Assembly: GCF_001180305.1 (NCBI RefSeq)
Contig: NZ_CVSX01000041.1
Coordinates: forward strand, 164,319-228,318
Reading direction: 5' to 3'
Source: Prochlorococcus marinus
GTDB lineage: Bacteria > Cyanobacteriota > Cyanobacteriia > PCC-6307 > Cyanobiaceae
Length of the DNA: 64,000 nt
The notes beneath the pieces are model-generated. The model was not told the DNA's origin, searched no databases, and saw only the letters and a program-made list of their open reading frames with translations. Shown in pieces: positions 15,834 through 25,025 of the stretch (the first letter of the stretch is position 1; every line of letters begins with the position of its first letter). The position numbers were made by a program, and so were the translations under genes.

Positions 15834-18056
15834 ATGTTCACAACATCTTCGATAATTGATTATCTTAGTCAGTCTGAGGGATTAGAATATAAAAAATTAT
15901 GCAGATCATTAAAAATAACAAAAAAATCAGATAAAGATAAATTAGATATCGCTTTAACTGCGCTAGAAAAACTTGAAATAATTAATAAAAATGCAGAAAA
16001 TGAGTATACTTGCAAAAAAGATGGCAATCATATTGTCGCCAAAATAAGATGTAGTAGCAAAGGTTATTGCTTTGCGGTAAGAGAAAACAATACGGAAGAT
16101 ATTTATATCAAAGAAAATCTACTTAATTATGCATGGAATGGAGATAAGGTTTTAGTAAGAATAATCAAAGATGGATATAGAAGAAGATCACCGGAGGGCA
16201 TAGTTGATTGTATTCTTGAAAGAACAAATCAGATACTTCTTTCTAAAGTAGAGATTTTAAATAATGATGTATACGCTATCCCTATAGATGATAGGATTCT
16301 TTCAAAAATAAAACTTCCAAAAGATGATAAAAAATATACTTATAAACCAGAAAATAAAAATATAGTTGAGGTCGAGATTGATAGATTTCCAATAGGCCAA
16401 GACGAAGGATTAGGCCATGTGATAAAAGAACTACAACTTAATAATAACGAGGAATTAGATACGGATTTTGTTTTATCTAAAAGCAATATCTGCAACATTG
16501 GTAATGAAAATCTTATTGAACCAAAGAAGTTAGAAAAAAGAGAAAGAATAGACTTATCAGAAAAAAACTCTTTTTTGTTTAGAAGTTGGAATTCTGATAA
16601 TTCTCCTATGCTCCCTATGATTCAAATAGAACAGGGTAAAAATAAAAATACTAAATTATGGATACATACAAATAATGTCGCAGAAAGATTAGATTTTAAT
16701 AATAAAAAATCCTCAGAAATATTTTTAAATGGCTTTGAATCCTTGCCCTTATTGAATAGTTGGCAAAACTACCTAAGTGAATCCGTAAGGAATGCCTCAA
16801 AATTTGAATTAGGTGAAAAGAAAGAAGCAATAAGCCTTTGCTTGCATCTAAATGCCGATAATGAAGTTATTCAATGGTCATTTCATCTCGCTTTAGTAAA
16901 ATGCTCTCTTATCGTTGGAAGTGATCATACAGACGCGCTCCTATCAAGAAAAAGTAAAACAAGAATAACCTCGAGGTTATTAAAACCTATAAAGGAATAT
17001 ATCGAAGATTTAGATAAAATATTGGAGATTTCAACTTCATTCAGACAAAGGCATTTGCTAGATGGCCAAGTTGAAATCCCTCAGCCACTTAATAAAATAG
17101 AATCATTAAAAGAATTTTTTGTTCACAACCCAGCTGAATATTCAAAAGGATATTTTGAACCATTAAAAAAAGAAGATTGCCAAACATATCTCTCCCCAAT
17201 ACTATATGAAGCGAATTTAATATGGTTCAAACATTCAAATCAATATAACCTAAAAAGTGCAATATATTACTCAAATGGAACAGATAATATTAATGCAAAT
17301 GAAATTATAAAATATTCAGAATTTGTCAATAATGATATTGAGCTTAATGAAGAAGGTAATTTATCATTTAGCCAATTAATTAAGTTATGCAGCGATGATA
17401 ATAAAAAAAGAGTTTTACATAAATTATTAATTAATGAATTTAAGGAAAATCAATTAAGTCTTAATTCTGAATCTAAATATATTAATGATTCAGAATACCC
17501 ATATATTTCTCCATGGACAGTTCCGGGATATGACTTTTCTAATTTAATTAATCAATATTGTATTTTTAATATGATAATAAATGGAAGGAAATCAAAGAAA
17601 AATAATATTGATGAAATTAATATAGTAGAAAGTAATTCATTGAAGCTTGTAAACTGGGATATATTTAATTCATCAACATCAAAGAATCTAGATATATTAT
17701 TTAGCAATTTTATAATAGATAAACTTAACGATTACAAAAACAAAGTAAAACAATATAAATCTAATATGATAAGCATAAAAAAGGTAAGAAAGGCAGAAAA
17801 ATTATTAGGTAATATATATAGCGGTTTAATCTTATCAGTCCAAAGTTATGGTTTTTTTGTTGAGTTATCAGAACTAAATGTTGAAGGTCTTGTACATGTA
17901 AGTACTCTTAATAATGATTGGTATGAATATAGATCAAGACAAAATTTATTGATTGGAAGGAAATCCAAGAAATCATACAAAGTTGGAGATTTAATAGAAG
18001 TTAAAATAATAAAAGTCGATATTCTTAAATATCAAATTGATTTGGAATTAACTTAG
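15834..18056 (+). CDS. RNase R-like RNB/S1 protein lacking catalytic motifs
   Basis: The 740-residue protein has the domain order of RNase R: a winged-helix-like N-terminus (about 1-60), a cold-shock/OB segment (AKIRCSSKGYCFAV, then DIYIKENLL, about 68-112), an RNB-like core (LWIHTNNVAERLDF near 275; LNADNEVIQWSFHLALVKC beyond it), and a C-terminal S1 domain (about 658-738, GLILSVQSYGFFVELSEL). The acidic active-site cluster expected just before LWIH is replaced by SWNSDNSPMLPM (251-262). The TSPLRRYxD motif is replaced by ISPWTVPGYDFSNLIN (about 558-573). Exonuclease activity is therefore not expected. An RNA-binding regulatory or scaffolding role is inferred. Confidence 0.82.
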   Translation: MFTTSSIIDYLSQSEGLEYKKLCRSLKITKKSDKDKLDIALTALEKLEIINKNAENEYTCKKDGNHIVAKIRCSSKGYCFAVRENNTEDIYIKENLLNYAWNGDKVLVRIIKDGYRRRSPEGIVDCILERTNQILLSKVEILNNDVYAIPIDDRILSKIKLPKDDKKYTYKPENKNIVEVEIDRFPIGQDEGLGHVIKELQLNNNEELDTDFVLSKSNICNIGNENLIEPKKLEKRERIDLSEKNSFLFRSWNSDNSPMLPMIQIEQGKNKNTKLWIHTNNVAERLDFNNKKSSEIFLNGFESLPLLNSWQNYLSESVRNASKFELGEKKEAISLCLHLNADNEVIQWSFHLALVKCSLIVGSDHTDALLSRKSKTRITSRLLKPIKEYIEDLDKILEISTSFRQRHLLDGQVEIPQPLNKIESLKEFFVHNPAEYSKGYFEPLKKEDCQTYLSPILYEANLIWFKHSNQYNLKSAIYYSNGTDNINANEIIKYSEFVNNDIELNEEGNLSFSQLIKLCSDDNKKRVLHKLLINEFKENQLSLNSESKYINDSEYPYISPWTVPGYDFSNLINQYCIFNMIINGRKSKKNNIDEINIVESNSLKLVNWDIFNSSTSKNLDILFSNFIIDKLNDYKNKVKQYKSNMISIKKVRKAEKLLGNIYSGLILSVQSYGFFVELSELNVEGLVHVSTLNNDWYEYRSRQNLLIGRKSKKSYKVGDLIEVKIIKVDILKYQIDLELT

Positions 18057-18121
18057 TTAAATTTTTAATAAACATATCATGAAACTATCAACCTTAATAA
18101 AAAATAAAATTACTTTTTAGA

Positions 18122-18565
18122 ATGAATTTTAATAAAAGAATTTTTTTATTTTCCCTTTTTTTTATATTAATTTCTCAAATTTTCTTATATTCAAATAATC
18201 GACAGAAGACTACATTTAGATATTTTAAATGGACTGTCCAAGAAGTTAGTATTGGCAAGTTAATAAGTATTTCATTTTTTTCAGGTTTATTTATTAGCAC
18301 TTTTTTAAATACAAAAATTTCAAACATTAAAACAAGCAGTTTCGAAAGTATAGAAGAAAATTATGAACCGATAAATTATGAAGAAGATAATAAACCTAAT
18401 ATTGATATGCCTCCTCAAAGAGATATCAGAGATTCCCAACCAACAATATCTGTTAATTACAGAGTAGTAAAAAATACTAAAGAAAATGAGTTGAATAGTG
18501 AACAAAATTATTCAAATAATATTAACGACAAAGAAGATTGGTATAAAAATGAAAATGATTGGTAG
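18122..18565 (+). CDS. Hypothetical two-span membrane protein with acidic tail
   Basis: The 147-residue protein has two N-terminal hydrophobic segments (about residues 7-24 and 44-62), followed by an 85-residue asparagine- and glutamate-rich tail ending WYKNENDW. The tail contains NIDMPPQRDIRDSQPTISVN, which may be a short ordered motif. I recognise no family. It lies between the RNB-like and DUF2996 genes on the same strand. Confidence 0.65.
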   Translation: MNFNKRIFLFSLFFILISQIFLYSNNRQKTTFRYFKWTVQEVSIGKLISISFFSGLFISTFLNTKISNIKTSSFESIEENYEPINYEEDNKPNIDMPPQRDIRDSQPTISVNYRVVKNTKENELNSEQNYSNNINDKEDWYKNENDW

Positions 18566-18633
18566 GGAGGTTGATAATTTAATTTATAAAAAATGTTTTT
18601 TTAATTTATAATAAAATAAATAAAAATATTTTT

Positions 18634-19194
18634 ATGGAAGAAAATTTAGAACCAAATATAGAAGTTAATAATGAATCAACGAAAAGTAAAAATGATTCTA
18701 ATTCGTCAGAAATAAAAGATAACAATGAAAATGAAAATAACAATTCCGCAAAAAGTAATTTTGTTTCTAAAGTTGATATAAAAAATGATAATAATCCATT
18801 AGATAAGCCTAGTCCTAAGCCCAAAAAAGAACTTCCTATAGAGAAAAAGCCATTCCAAGATTTTATTAAAAATCATTTGATTCCTGCTTTGATTGGAGAA
18901 ATTAATCAAAGAGGATTTGAAATAAACGAGATTAATCTCAAAAATACAAAAAGACCAATTGCAGAAGATAAGTGCTGGGTAATAAATTGTGAAATTAAGG
19001 ATACCTGCAGTTTTTGGCTATCTTTTGAGAAGGAAGACATTAGTTCTCTTAAAAGTATTTCTTTATCGAAGCCAAATCAAAAACCCAGCATTATTGAATC
19101 ATTCCTAATTGACGAAAAAAGAATAACTCTTAATTTAATTATTTCAAGAGTTCTACAGAGATTAAACGGGCAAAAGCTATTAGGTGTTAATTAA
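18634..19194 (+). CDS. DUF2996 cyanobacterial protein
   Basis: The first ~70 residues are low-complexity (Asn/Glu/Lys/Pro-rich) and probably disordered. The C-terminal ~115 residues match the cyanobacteria-specific DUF2996 family: FQDFIKNHLIPALIGEINQRG, CWVINCEIK, KPSIIESFLIDEKRITLNL and the closing VLQRLNGQKLLG. The family has no assigned function. The gene is 83 bp upstream of acsF on the same strand, and the spacer may contain the acsF promoter. Confidence 0.82.
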   Translation: MEENLEPNIEVNNESTKSKNDSNSSEIKDNNENENNNSAKSNFVSKVDIKNDNNPLDKPSPKPKKELPIEKKPFQDFIKNHLIPALIGEINQRGFEINEINLKNTKRPIAEDKCWVINCEIKDTCSFWLSFEKEDISSLKSISLSKPNQKPSIIESFLIDEKRITLNLIISRVLQRLNGQKLLGVN

Positions 19195-19277
19195 ACATAA
19201 AAAGAATGACACCTAGTTAACTTTTCGCTCGAAAATTCAAATAATAGTAAATAATAGTATTAACAAATCAAATAAAG

Positions 19278-20450
19278 ATGTCACAATCAACTATTGAATC
19301 TAAAAATAAAAAAGATTTAAATAACGGCAAGGTTCCAGCAAAGGAAACAATTTTGTCTCCAAGGTTTTATACAACAGACTTTGAGGCAATGGAAAACATG
19401 GATTTATCTATAAATGAAGAAGAATTGGAAGCTATATGTGAAGAATTCAGGAAAGACTACAACAGACATCACTTTGTAAGAAATAGCGAATTTGAAGGGG
19501 CTGCAGACAAGCTAGAACCTGAGACCAGAGAGCTTTTTGTTGATTTTCTTGAGGGAAGTTGCACTTCAGAATTTTCAGGATTTTTACTTTATAAAGAGCT
19601 TAGCAGAAGAATTAAAGACAAAAACCCTCTTCTTGCTGAATGTTTTGCTCATATGGCAAGAGACGAAGCTAGACATGCAGGTTTCTTGAATAAGTCAATG
19701 AGTGACTTTGGATTACAGTTAGATTTAGGGTTTTTAACAGCTAATAAAGATTACACTTATTTCCCACCGAGAAGCATTTTTTATGCCACTTATTTATCTG
19801 AAAAAATTGGTTATTGGAGATACATTGCAATTTATAGACATCTTGAAAAGAATCCTAATAGCAAAATTTTTCCATTATTTAATTACTTTGAAAATTGGTG
19901 TCAAGATGAAAATAGACATGGTGATTTCTTTGATGCATTAATGAAAGCTCAACCACGTACGGTAAAATCTCTAAGTCAAAAAATTACCATTGGAGGATCT
20001 ACCTTTACACATCCTCTATTTGACTATTTTCATAGATTTAGATATTTTCTAAACAATCTTCCAATAACCTCTAAATTATGGTCAAGGTTTTTCTTACTTG
20101 CCGTATTTGCAACTATGTATGCTAGAGATTTAGGAATCAAAAAAGATTTCTACAGCTCCTTAGGGTTAGATGCCAGAGATTATGACCAGTATGTTATTAA
20201 TAAAACAAATGAAACTTCTGCTAGAGTATTTCCTGTGGTACTAGACGTTTATGATAAATCTTTTTATGGAAGGTTAGATAAAATAGTAGAAAATAATAAG
20301 GTTCTTTCTGATATTGCAAGCAGTGATGGAAATAAAGTATCTAAAACTTTTAGAAAATTACCTAAATATTTATCAAACGGTTACCAGTTATTAAGACTAT
20401 ACTTATTAAAACCTCTTGATAGCAAAGATTTCCAACCTTCGATTAGATAA
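19278..20450 (+). CDS. acsF: Mg-protoporphyrin IX monomethyl ester oxidative cyclase, aerobic
   Basis: This di-iron oxygenase forms the isocyclic (E) ring of chlorophyll. The 390-residue sequence carries the di-iron ligands in two ExxH-type motifs, [10 protein letters not shown] (near 130-140) and [11 protein letters not shown] (near 210-220), along with [14 protein letters not shown]. It opens with [16 protein letters not shown], typical of AcsF/ChlA. Length and motifs are complete. It acts with an auxiliary protein (Ycf54) not seen here. It precedes tldD by 30 bp. Confidence 0.96.
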   Translation: MSQSTIESKNKKDLNNGKVPAKETILSPRFYTTDFEAMENMDLSINEEELEAICEEFRKDYNRHHFVRNSEFEGAADKLEPETRELFVDFLEGSCTSEFSGFLLYKELSRRIKDKNPLLAECFAHMARDEARHAGFLNKSMSDFGLQLDLGFLTANKDYTYFPPRSIFYATYLSEKIGYWRYIAIYRHLEKNPNSKIFPLFNYFENWCQDENRHGDFFDALMKAQPRTVKSLSQKITIGGSTFTHPLFDYFHRFRYFLNNLPITSKLWSRFFLLAVFATMYARDLGIKKDFYSSLGLDARDYDQYVINKTNETSARVFPVVLDVYDKSFYGRLDKIVENNKVLSDIASSDGNKVSKTFRKLPKYLSNGYQLLRLYLLKPLDSKDFQPSIR

Positions 20451-20480
20451 TCTTTATACAGAGAAGATTCATAGACTCAA

Positions 20481-21905
20481 ATGCTTTCATCACAAATCAA
20501 ATCAAATGAAATAGTTTTTGGTAGTTGCAATAAAGATTTGTTAGAAGAAATTATTTTCTACGGTATTGGACTTGGCGCTGATTTTGTAGAAATATTTATA
20601 GAGAATACCGATAACACAAGCGTGTTAGCTGAAGATGATTTTATTACAAGTGTAAGTCCATCATTTGGAAGGGGTGCTGGTATTAGAATCTTCAAAGAAA
20701 AAAAAGATGGATTTGTAAGTACAAATGATTTAACAAAGCATGGCTTGATGAGATCGGTATCTCAGGCTATTGAGATGTTGGACATAATGGGAAACAAGAA
20801 ACGAGAAGTATTTAACGGATTAAAAAAAAATAGAGACTATAGTTTATCCAAGAAAAAATGGATTAACGAAGTTCCATCTATCCATGAGATAAGTGAAAAA
20901 CTTTTAGTTAGCACAAAATCTCTAAAAAAAAATAATAAAATAATAACTAGAAAAGGAAGTTATTCTAGAAATCTGCAGGAGGTAATTATAGCCTCCAGCG
21001 ACGGAACATATGTCTCAGATATTAGGTTGCATCAAACAGTTGGGCTCAATGTAATTGCTAGTGATGCCCAATATAGATCTAGTGGAAGTAGAAGATTTGG
21101 TTCGTCAGGAATGCCTAATGAATTCAGATTATGGGATCACGAAAAAGCAGCTAATGATGTGTTTGAAAGCTCAATGAATATGTTATATGCAGATTATGTT
21201 GATGCGGGACAAATGCCTGTTGTATTATCTAATAAATTTGGTGGCGTTATATTCCACGAAGCCTGCGGTCATTTACTTGAAACTACTCAAATAGAGAGAG
21301 GAACAACACCATTTGAGAATAAATTGAATGAAAAAATTGCACATGAATCTGTAACAGCAATAGATGAAGGGATATCGGAAGGATCCTTTGGTTCATTATC
21401 AGTGGATGATGAAGGTATGGAACCCGAAAAATCAGTTCTTATAAAAGATGGCATTTTAAAAAAATTCATATCGGACAGGGCAGGTGAATTAAGAACTGGC
21501 CATAAAAGAACAGGAAGTGGAAGAAGACAAAATTATTCTTTTGCTGCAGCTTCAAGAATGCGAAATACTTACATAGCTCAAGGTGAGCACTCGAAAGAGG
21601 ATTTAATCAATAGTATTAGTGATGGTCTTTACTGCAAATCAATGGGTGGCGGCAGTGTAGGTGCTACAGGACAATTTAATTTTGCAGTAGAAGAAGGATA
21701 TCTTATCAAAAATGGAAAATTAACTACTCCAGTGAAGGGAGCAACTTTGATTGGAGAGGCTAAAGAAGTTATGCCAAAGATATCAATGTGCGGAAATGAC
21801 CTCGAATTAGCTCCTGGATTCTGTGGATCCATTAGTGGAAGTGTCAACGTAACTGTTGGCCAACCTCATATTAAGGTTGATTCAATCACTGTTGGCGGAA
21901 GATAG
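20481..21905 (+). CDS. tldD: TldD-family metalloprotease subunit
   Basis: TldD carries the zinc site of the TldD/TldE heterodimeric peptidase, which degrades unfolded peptides and processes some RiPPs. The HExxxH motif appears as IFHEACGHLLE (about residues 255-265). The conserved C-terminal run GATLIGEAKEVMPKISMCGND and FCGSISGSVNV are also present. Length 474 is typical. The tldE partner starts 3 bp downstream, so the pair is co-translated. Confidence 0.93.
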   Translation: MLSSQIKSNEIVFGSCNKDLLEEIIFYGIGLGADFVEIFIENTDNTSVLAEDDFITSVSPSFGRGAGIRIFKEKKDGFVSTNDLTKHGLMRSVSQAIEMLDIMGNKKREVFNGLKKNRDYSLSKKKWINEVPSIHEISEKLLVSTKSLKKNNKIITRKGSYSRNLQEVIIASSDGTYVSDIRLHQTVGLNVIASDAQYRSSGSRRFGSSGMPNEFRLWDHEKAANDVFESSMNMLYADYVDAGQMPVVLSNKFGGVIFHEACGHLLETTQIERGTTPFENKLNEKIAHESVTAIDEGISEGSFGSLSVDDEGMEPEKSVLIKDGILKKFISDRAGELRTGHKRTGSGRRQNYSFAAASRMRNTYIAQGEHSKEDLINSISDGLYCKSMGGGSVGATGQFNFAVEEGYLIKNGKLTTPVKGATLIGEAKEVMPKISMCGNDLELAPGFCGSISGSVNVTVGQPHIKVDSITVGGR

Positions 21906-21908
21906 GTT

Positions 21909-23261
21909 ATGAATTCAAGAGAAATTACAACTCAAATCTCTAGAGCTGCAGATATACTAAATCTTAAAAAATGGGATTATGGTGCAAGCTTTTCTAATGA
22001 TTATTCTGTACAAGTAGATAAAGGTGAGGCTAAACAACTTAAGGCATCACAAAAGCAAATTTTAACTTTAAGAGTTTGGAACGAATCTAATTTAGTTGGC
22101 ATTACAACAACAAGTGATATCAGTGAATCTGGTATTAAAAAGGCTCTAAATCAAGCGAATATTGCATCTGATTTTGGTAACAAGAATGAAAGAACAGAAT
22201 TCTCACCACTAGCCAAGGATCCTATTGTAGTTAAGGATGCAAAAAAAAGAAATCCTGTTGGAATTAAAAAATTACTAACGCTATTAAGAGAAGCAGAAGT
22301 AAAACTTCTAGAAAGCCATGAATCCATAAAATCTGTTCCTTATAATGGCCTATCTGAGAGTTTTTATGAAAGAGTTTATGCAAATAGTGATGGTGCCTTT
22401 CGGAGTTACACAAAAAGTCAAGCTGCACTTTATTTATATGCAAGAGCAGAAGAGAAAAATAAGAAACCTCGTAGCTCAGGTTCTGTAAAACTTGGATATG
22501 GAGTTGAAGATATAGATATAGAGTCGTGTATTAAAGACGCTTCTAATAAAACAATTTCTCATTTAAATTATTCATCTATTAAAACTGATAAATATTTAAT
22601 ATGTTTTTCCCCAGAGTCTTTTTTAACGATCATTAATGCCTTTAGTTCAATGTTTAATGCTAGAAGCATTTTAGATGGAGTTAGTTTATCTAATAAAAAT
22701 TCTATCGGAGAGAAGCTAACAACAGAAGCACTTAATATTTATGATGATGGTCTTCACGAAAAGAATGTATCTTCATCACCATTTGATGGAGAGGGAACTC
22801 CTACCAAAAAACTATGTTTAATTAAAAAAGGTAGAATTGCAAATTTTATACATTCTGAATCTACTGCAAGAATATTTAAAACAACCCCCACAGGCCATGC
22901 TGGACTAGGATCAAAAGTCTCAGTAACTCCTGATTGGATAGTAGTGGAGAAATCAGATGAAAACTATGATCTAAAAACTTTATTAGATCACTCAACTTAT
23001 GAGGGAGAATTTGTTTATATTGAAGAATTAAATGCAATCCATGCAGGTGTAAGAGCAAGTCAAGGTTCGTTCTCTCTGCCATTTGATGGATGGCTTTATA
23101 AAAACGGTAAAAAAATCTCAATAGATTCTGCCACTGTAGCAGGGGATATCAAATATCTTTTGAAAAATATAGTAAATATTGAATCAATCCAAGAGGTAAC
23201 TACAAGTGGAATTTCTCCACATATATGGGTAGATGAATTATCAATAACCGGTGACGCGTGA
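21909..23261 (+). CDS. tldE: TldE/PmbA-family partner of TldD
   Basis: TldE (PmbA) is the non-catalytic partner of TldD. The 450-residue protein shares the TldD fold (SNDYSVQVDKGEAKQL near the start; SPFDGEGTPTKKLCLIKKGR in the core) but has no HExxxH, as expected. Residues NAIHAGVRASQGSFSLPFDGWLY correspond to the conserved C-terminal core. Its TGA overlaps the GTG start of fmt in the sequence GTGA, which couples the two genes. Confidence 0.9.
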   Translation: MNSREITTQISRAADILNLKKWDYGASFSNDYSVQVDKGEAKQLKASQKQILTLRVWNESNLVGITTTSDISESGIKKALNQANIASDFGNKNERTEFSPLAKDPIVVKDAKKRNPVGIKKLLTLLREAEVKLLESHESIKSVPYNGLSESFYERVYANSDGAFRSYTKSQAALYLYARAEEKNKKPRSSGSVKLGYGVEDIDIESCIKDASNKTISHLNYSSIKTDKYLICFSPESFLTIINAFSSMFNARSILDGVSLSNKNSIGEKLTTEALNIYDDGLHEKNVSSSPFDGEGTPTKKLCLIKKGRIANFIHSESTARIFKTTPTGHAGLGSKVSVTPDWIVVEKSDENYDLKTLLDHSTYEGEFVYIEELNAIHAGVRASQGSFSLPFDGWLYKNGKKISIDSATVAGDIKYLLKNIVNIESIQEVTTSGISPHIWVDELSITGDA

Positions 23262-24244
23262 GAATTATATTCTGGGGAACACCTGAATATTCAATTGCGA
23301 GCCTTGATATTTTTATTAAATCTAAGCACGAAGTAATTGCAATAGTTAGCCAACCTGATAAGAAAAGATCTAGGGGAAATAAATTAATACCTTCACCTGT
23401 TAAAAGCTATGCCGAGCATGAATCTATAAAAATTTATACTCCAGAAAAAATTAGGGGCAATATACATTTTATAAATGAACTCAAATCACTATCTTGCGAT
23501 TTATTTATTGTGATAGCTTATGGAAAGATTTTACCCAAAGAGATATTAGAAATCCCAAAATATGGTTGTTGGAACGCACATGCTTCATTACTTCCAAAAT
23601 GGCGTGGTGCAGCTCCAATCCAATGGTCACTGATGAAAGGCGATGAATTTACTGGAGTAGGAATTATGAGAATGAATGAAGGACTAGATACTGGCGATAT
23701 ATTGTTGGAAGAAAAAATTAAAATAGATGATAATGATAATTTAAGTTCACTAACGAATAAACTTAGTATTTTATCTGGAAAATTATTATTAAATGCAACA
23801 TCACTAATCGAAGAAAATATTTATAAAAATACTAATTATCAATTAAATAAGCAAAATAACCTTGGAAGAGAAATTACATACGCAAGAATGATTGAAAAAT
23901 CTGACTTTAAAGTAGATTGGGGAGATGAAGCAATTGAAATTTATAGAAAAATAAAAGCATTATACCCACGAGCAAATACGACATTTAGAGGTAAGAACCT
24001 AAAAATAATTAAAATTAAAGTTTTGAGTAGTGATGAAATTAAGAATGAAAAATACGGTTTAATTAACAATAACTCAAAACCAGGTATTATTCTTGCTGTC
24101 ATAGAAAATGGTGGAATAATAATTTCAACTAAAACTGATCCGATTATTTTGCTAGAAGCAAAACTTGAAGGCAAAAACATATCTAGCAAAAAGCAATTGA
24201 TACAACAGTTAAAGCCATCAGTAGGTCAATATTTCTCAGATTAA
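23258..24244 (+). CDS. fmt: Methionyl-tRNA formyltransferase
   Basis: Fmt formylates Met-tRNAi using 10-formyl-tetrahydrofolate so that translation can start. The catalytic Asn/His pair is in CWNAHASLLPKWRGAAPIQ (near residues 105-123), and the catalytic Asp is in EGLDTGDIL. The N-terminal Rossmann fold begins RIIFWGTPEYSIASL, and the C-terminal OB-like domain is present. The start is GTG at 23258, overlapping tldE. The 328-residue length is normal. It converges with the TerC gene. Confidence 0.95.
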   Translation: MRIIFWGTPEYSIASLDIFIKSKHEVIAIVSQPDKKRSRGNKLIPSPVKSYAEHESIKIYTPEKIRGNIHFINELKSLSCDLFIVIAYGKILPKEILEIPKYGCWNAHASLLPKWRGAAPIQWSLMKGDEFTGVGIMRMNEGLDTGDILLEEKIKIDDNDNLSSLTNKLSILSGKLLLNATSLIEENIYKNTNYQLNKQNNLGREITYARMIEKSDFKVDWGDEAIEIYRKIKALYPRANTTFRGKNLKIIKIKVLSSDEIKNEKYGLINNNSKPGIILAVIENGGIIISTKTDPIILLEAKLEGKNISSKKQLIQQLKPSVGQYFSD

Positions 24245-24951
24245 GTTTTAGATTCCTTTTTAGAGAATCCCCACATGAATGCAAAAAGAATCAAAATATA
24301 AAAATAATAATCAGGAAGAATAGACTCTTCAATTAACGTATTTATTAAAAGTTTAATCCCAACAATTAAAATTGCTACGTAACCAGCTGTTTCTAATCTA
24401 GTAAATATATCCAGAAGTTTTAAAAAAATCTCGGATGTAAATCTCAAGGCTAATACGCCAATTACTGCTCCAAATATTATTAATATGTATTGATCGCTGA
24501 TGGCTACTGCAGTAGTGATACTGTCTATGGAAAAAGCAAAATCAGTAATTGAGAGAAGTGCTACAACCCTTAAGAACCTAAAATTATTTTTATCATTGTC
24601 TATGGCATTTATATCATTTTCTATTTTAGAATTAAATAAAATATTAGAGAAGAATAGATATATTAAATAAAAACCAGCAAACACCCTAATAAAAATAAAT
24701 CTTAGAAGAACATTAGATAATATGATGAGAATAATTCTAAATAATAAAGATATTGTTATACCAATATTTAATGCTCTTGACCTTAATTCCGAACTGTCGA
24801 GGGATTTAGTAAGAGATGCTAGTGCGACTGCATTATCAGCAGATAATAATAATTCTAGTGCAATTAATATTGGTAAAAGTGTAAAGATTTCGTACCAACT
24901 GTCTACTTTATCTAGTGTGGGTATAAAAGAATTTATTGCAGCTGAATCCAT
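24241..24951 (-). CDS. TerC-family integral membrane protein
   Basis: TerC proteins are multi-span membrane proteins implicated in metal export (Mn2+) or, in plants, thylakoid biogenesis. The family's acidic helix motif appears as LELLLSADNAVALA near residues 33-46 and again as LSITDFAFSIDSITTAVA in the second half. About seven spans are visible. ATG at 24951 is chosen over the TTG one codon earlier. It may act with the half-size UPF0016 pair in metal balance, which is inference. Confidence 0.88.
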   Translation of the reverse strand: MDSAAINSFIPTLDKVDSWYEIFTLLPILIALELLLSADNAVALASLTKSLDSSELRSRALNIGITISLLFRIILIILSNVLLRFIFIRVFAGFYLIYLFFSNILFNSKIENDINAIDNDKNNFRFLRVVALLSITDFAFSIDSITTAVAISDQYILIIFGAVIGVLALRFTSEIFLKLLDIFTRLETAGYVAILIVGIKLLINTLIEESILPDYYFYILILFAFMWGFSKKESKT

Positions 24952-25025
24952 CAAATATTATTCACATTCATTATAAAATCTAATATAATATGTCGAATAA
25001 TGGTAATCAAGATAGATAACTATAA

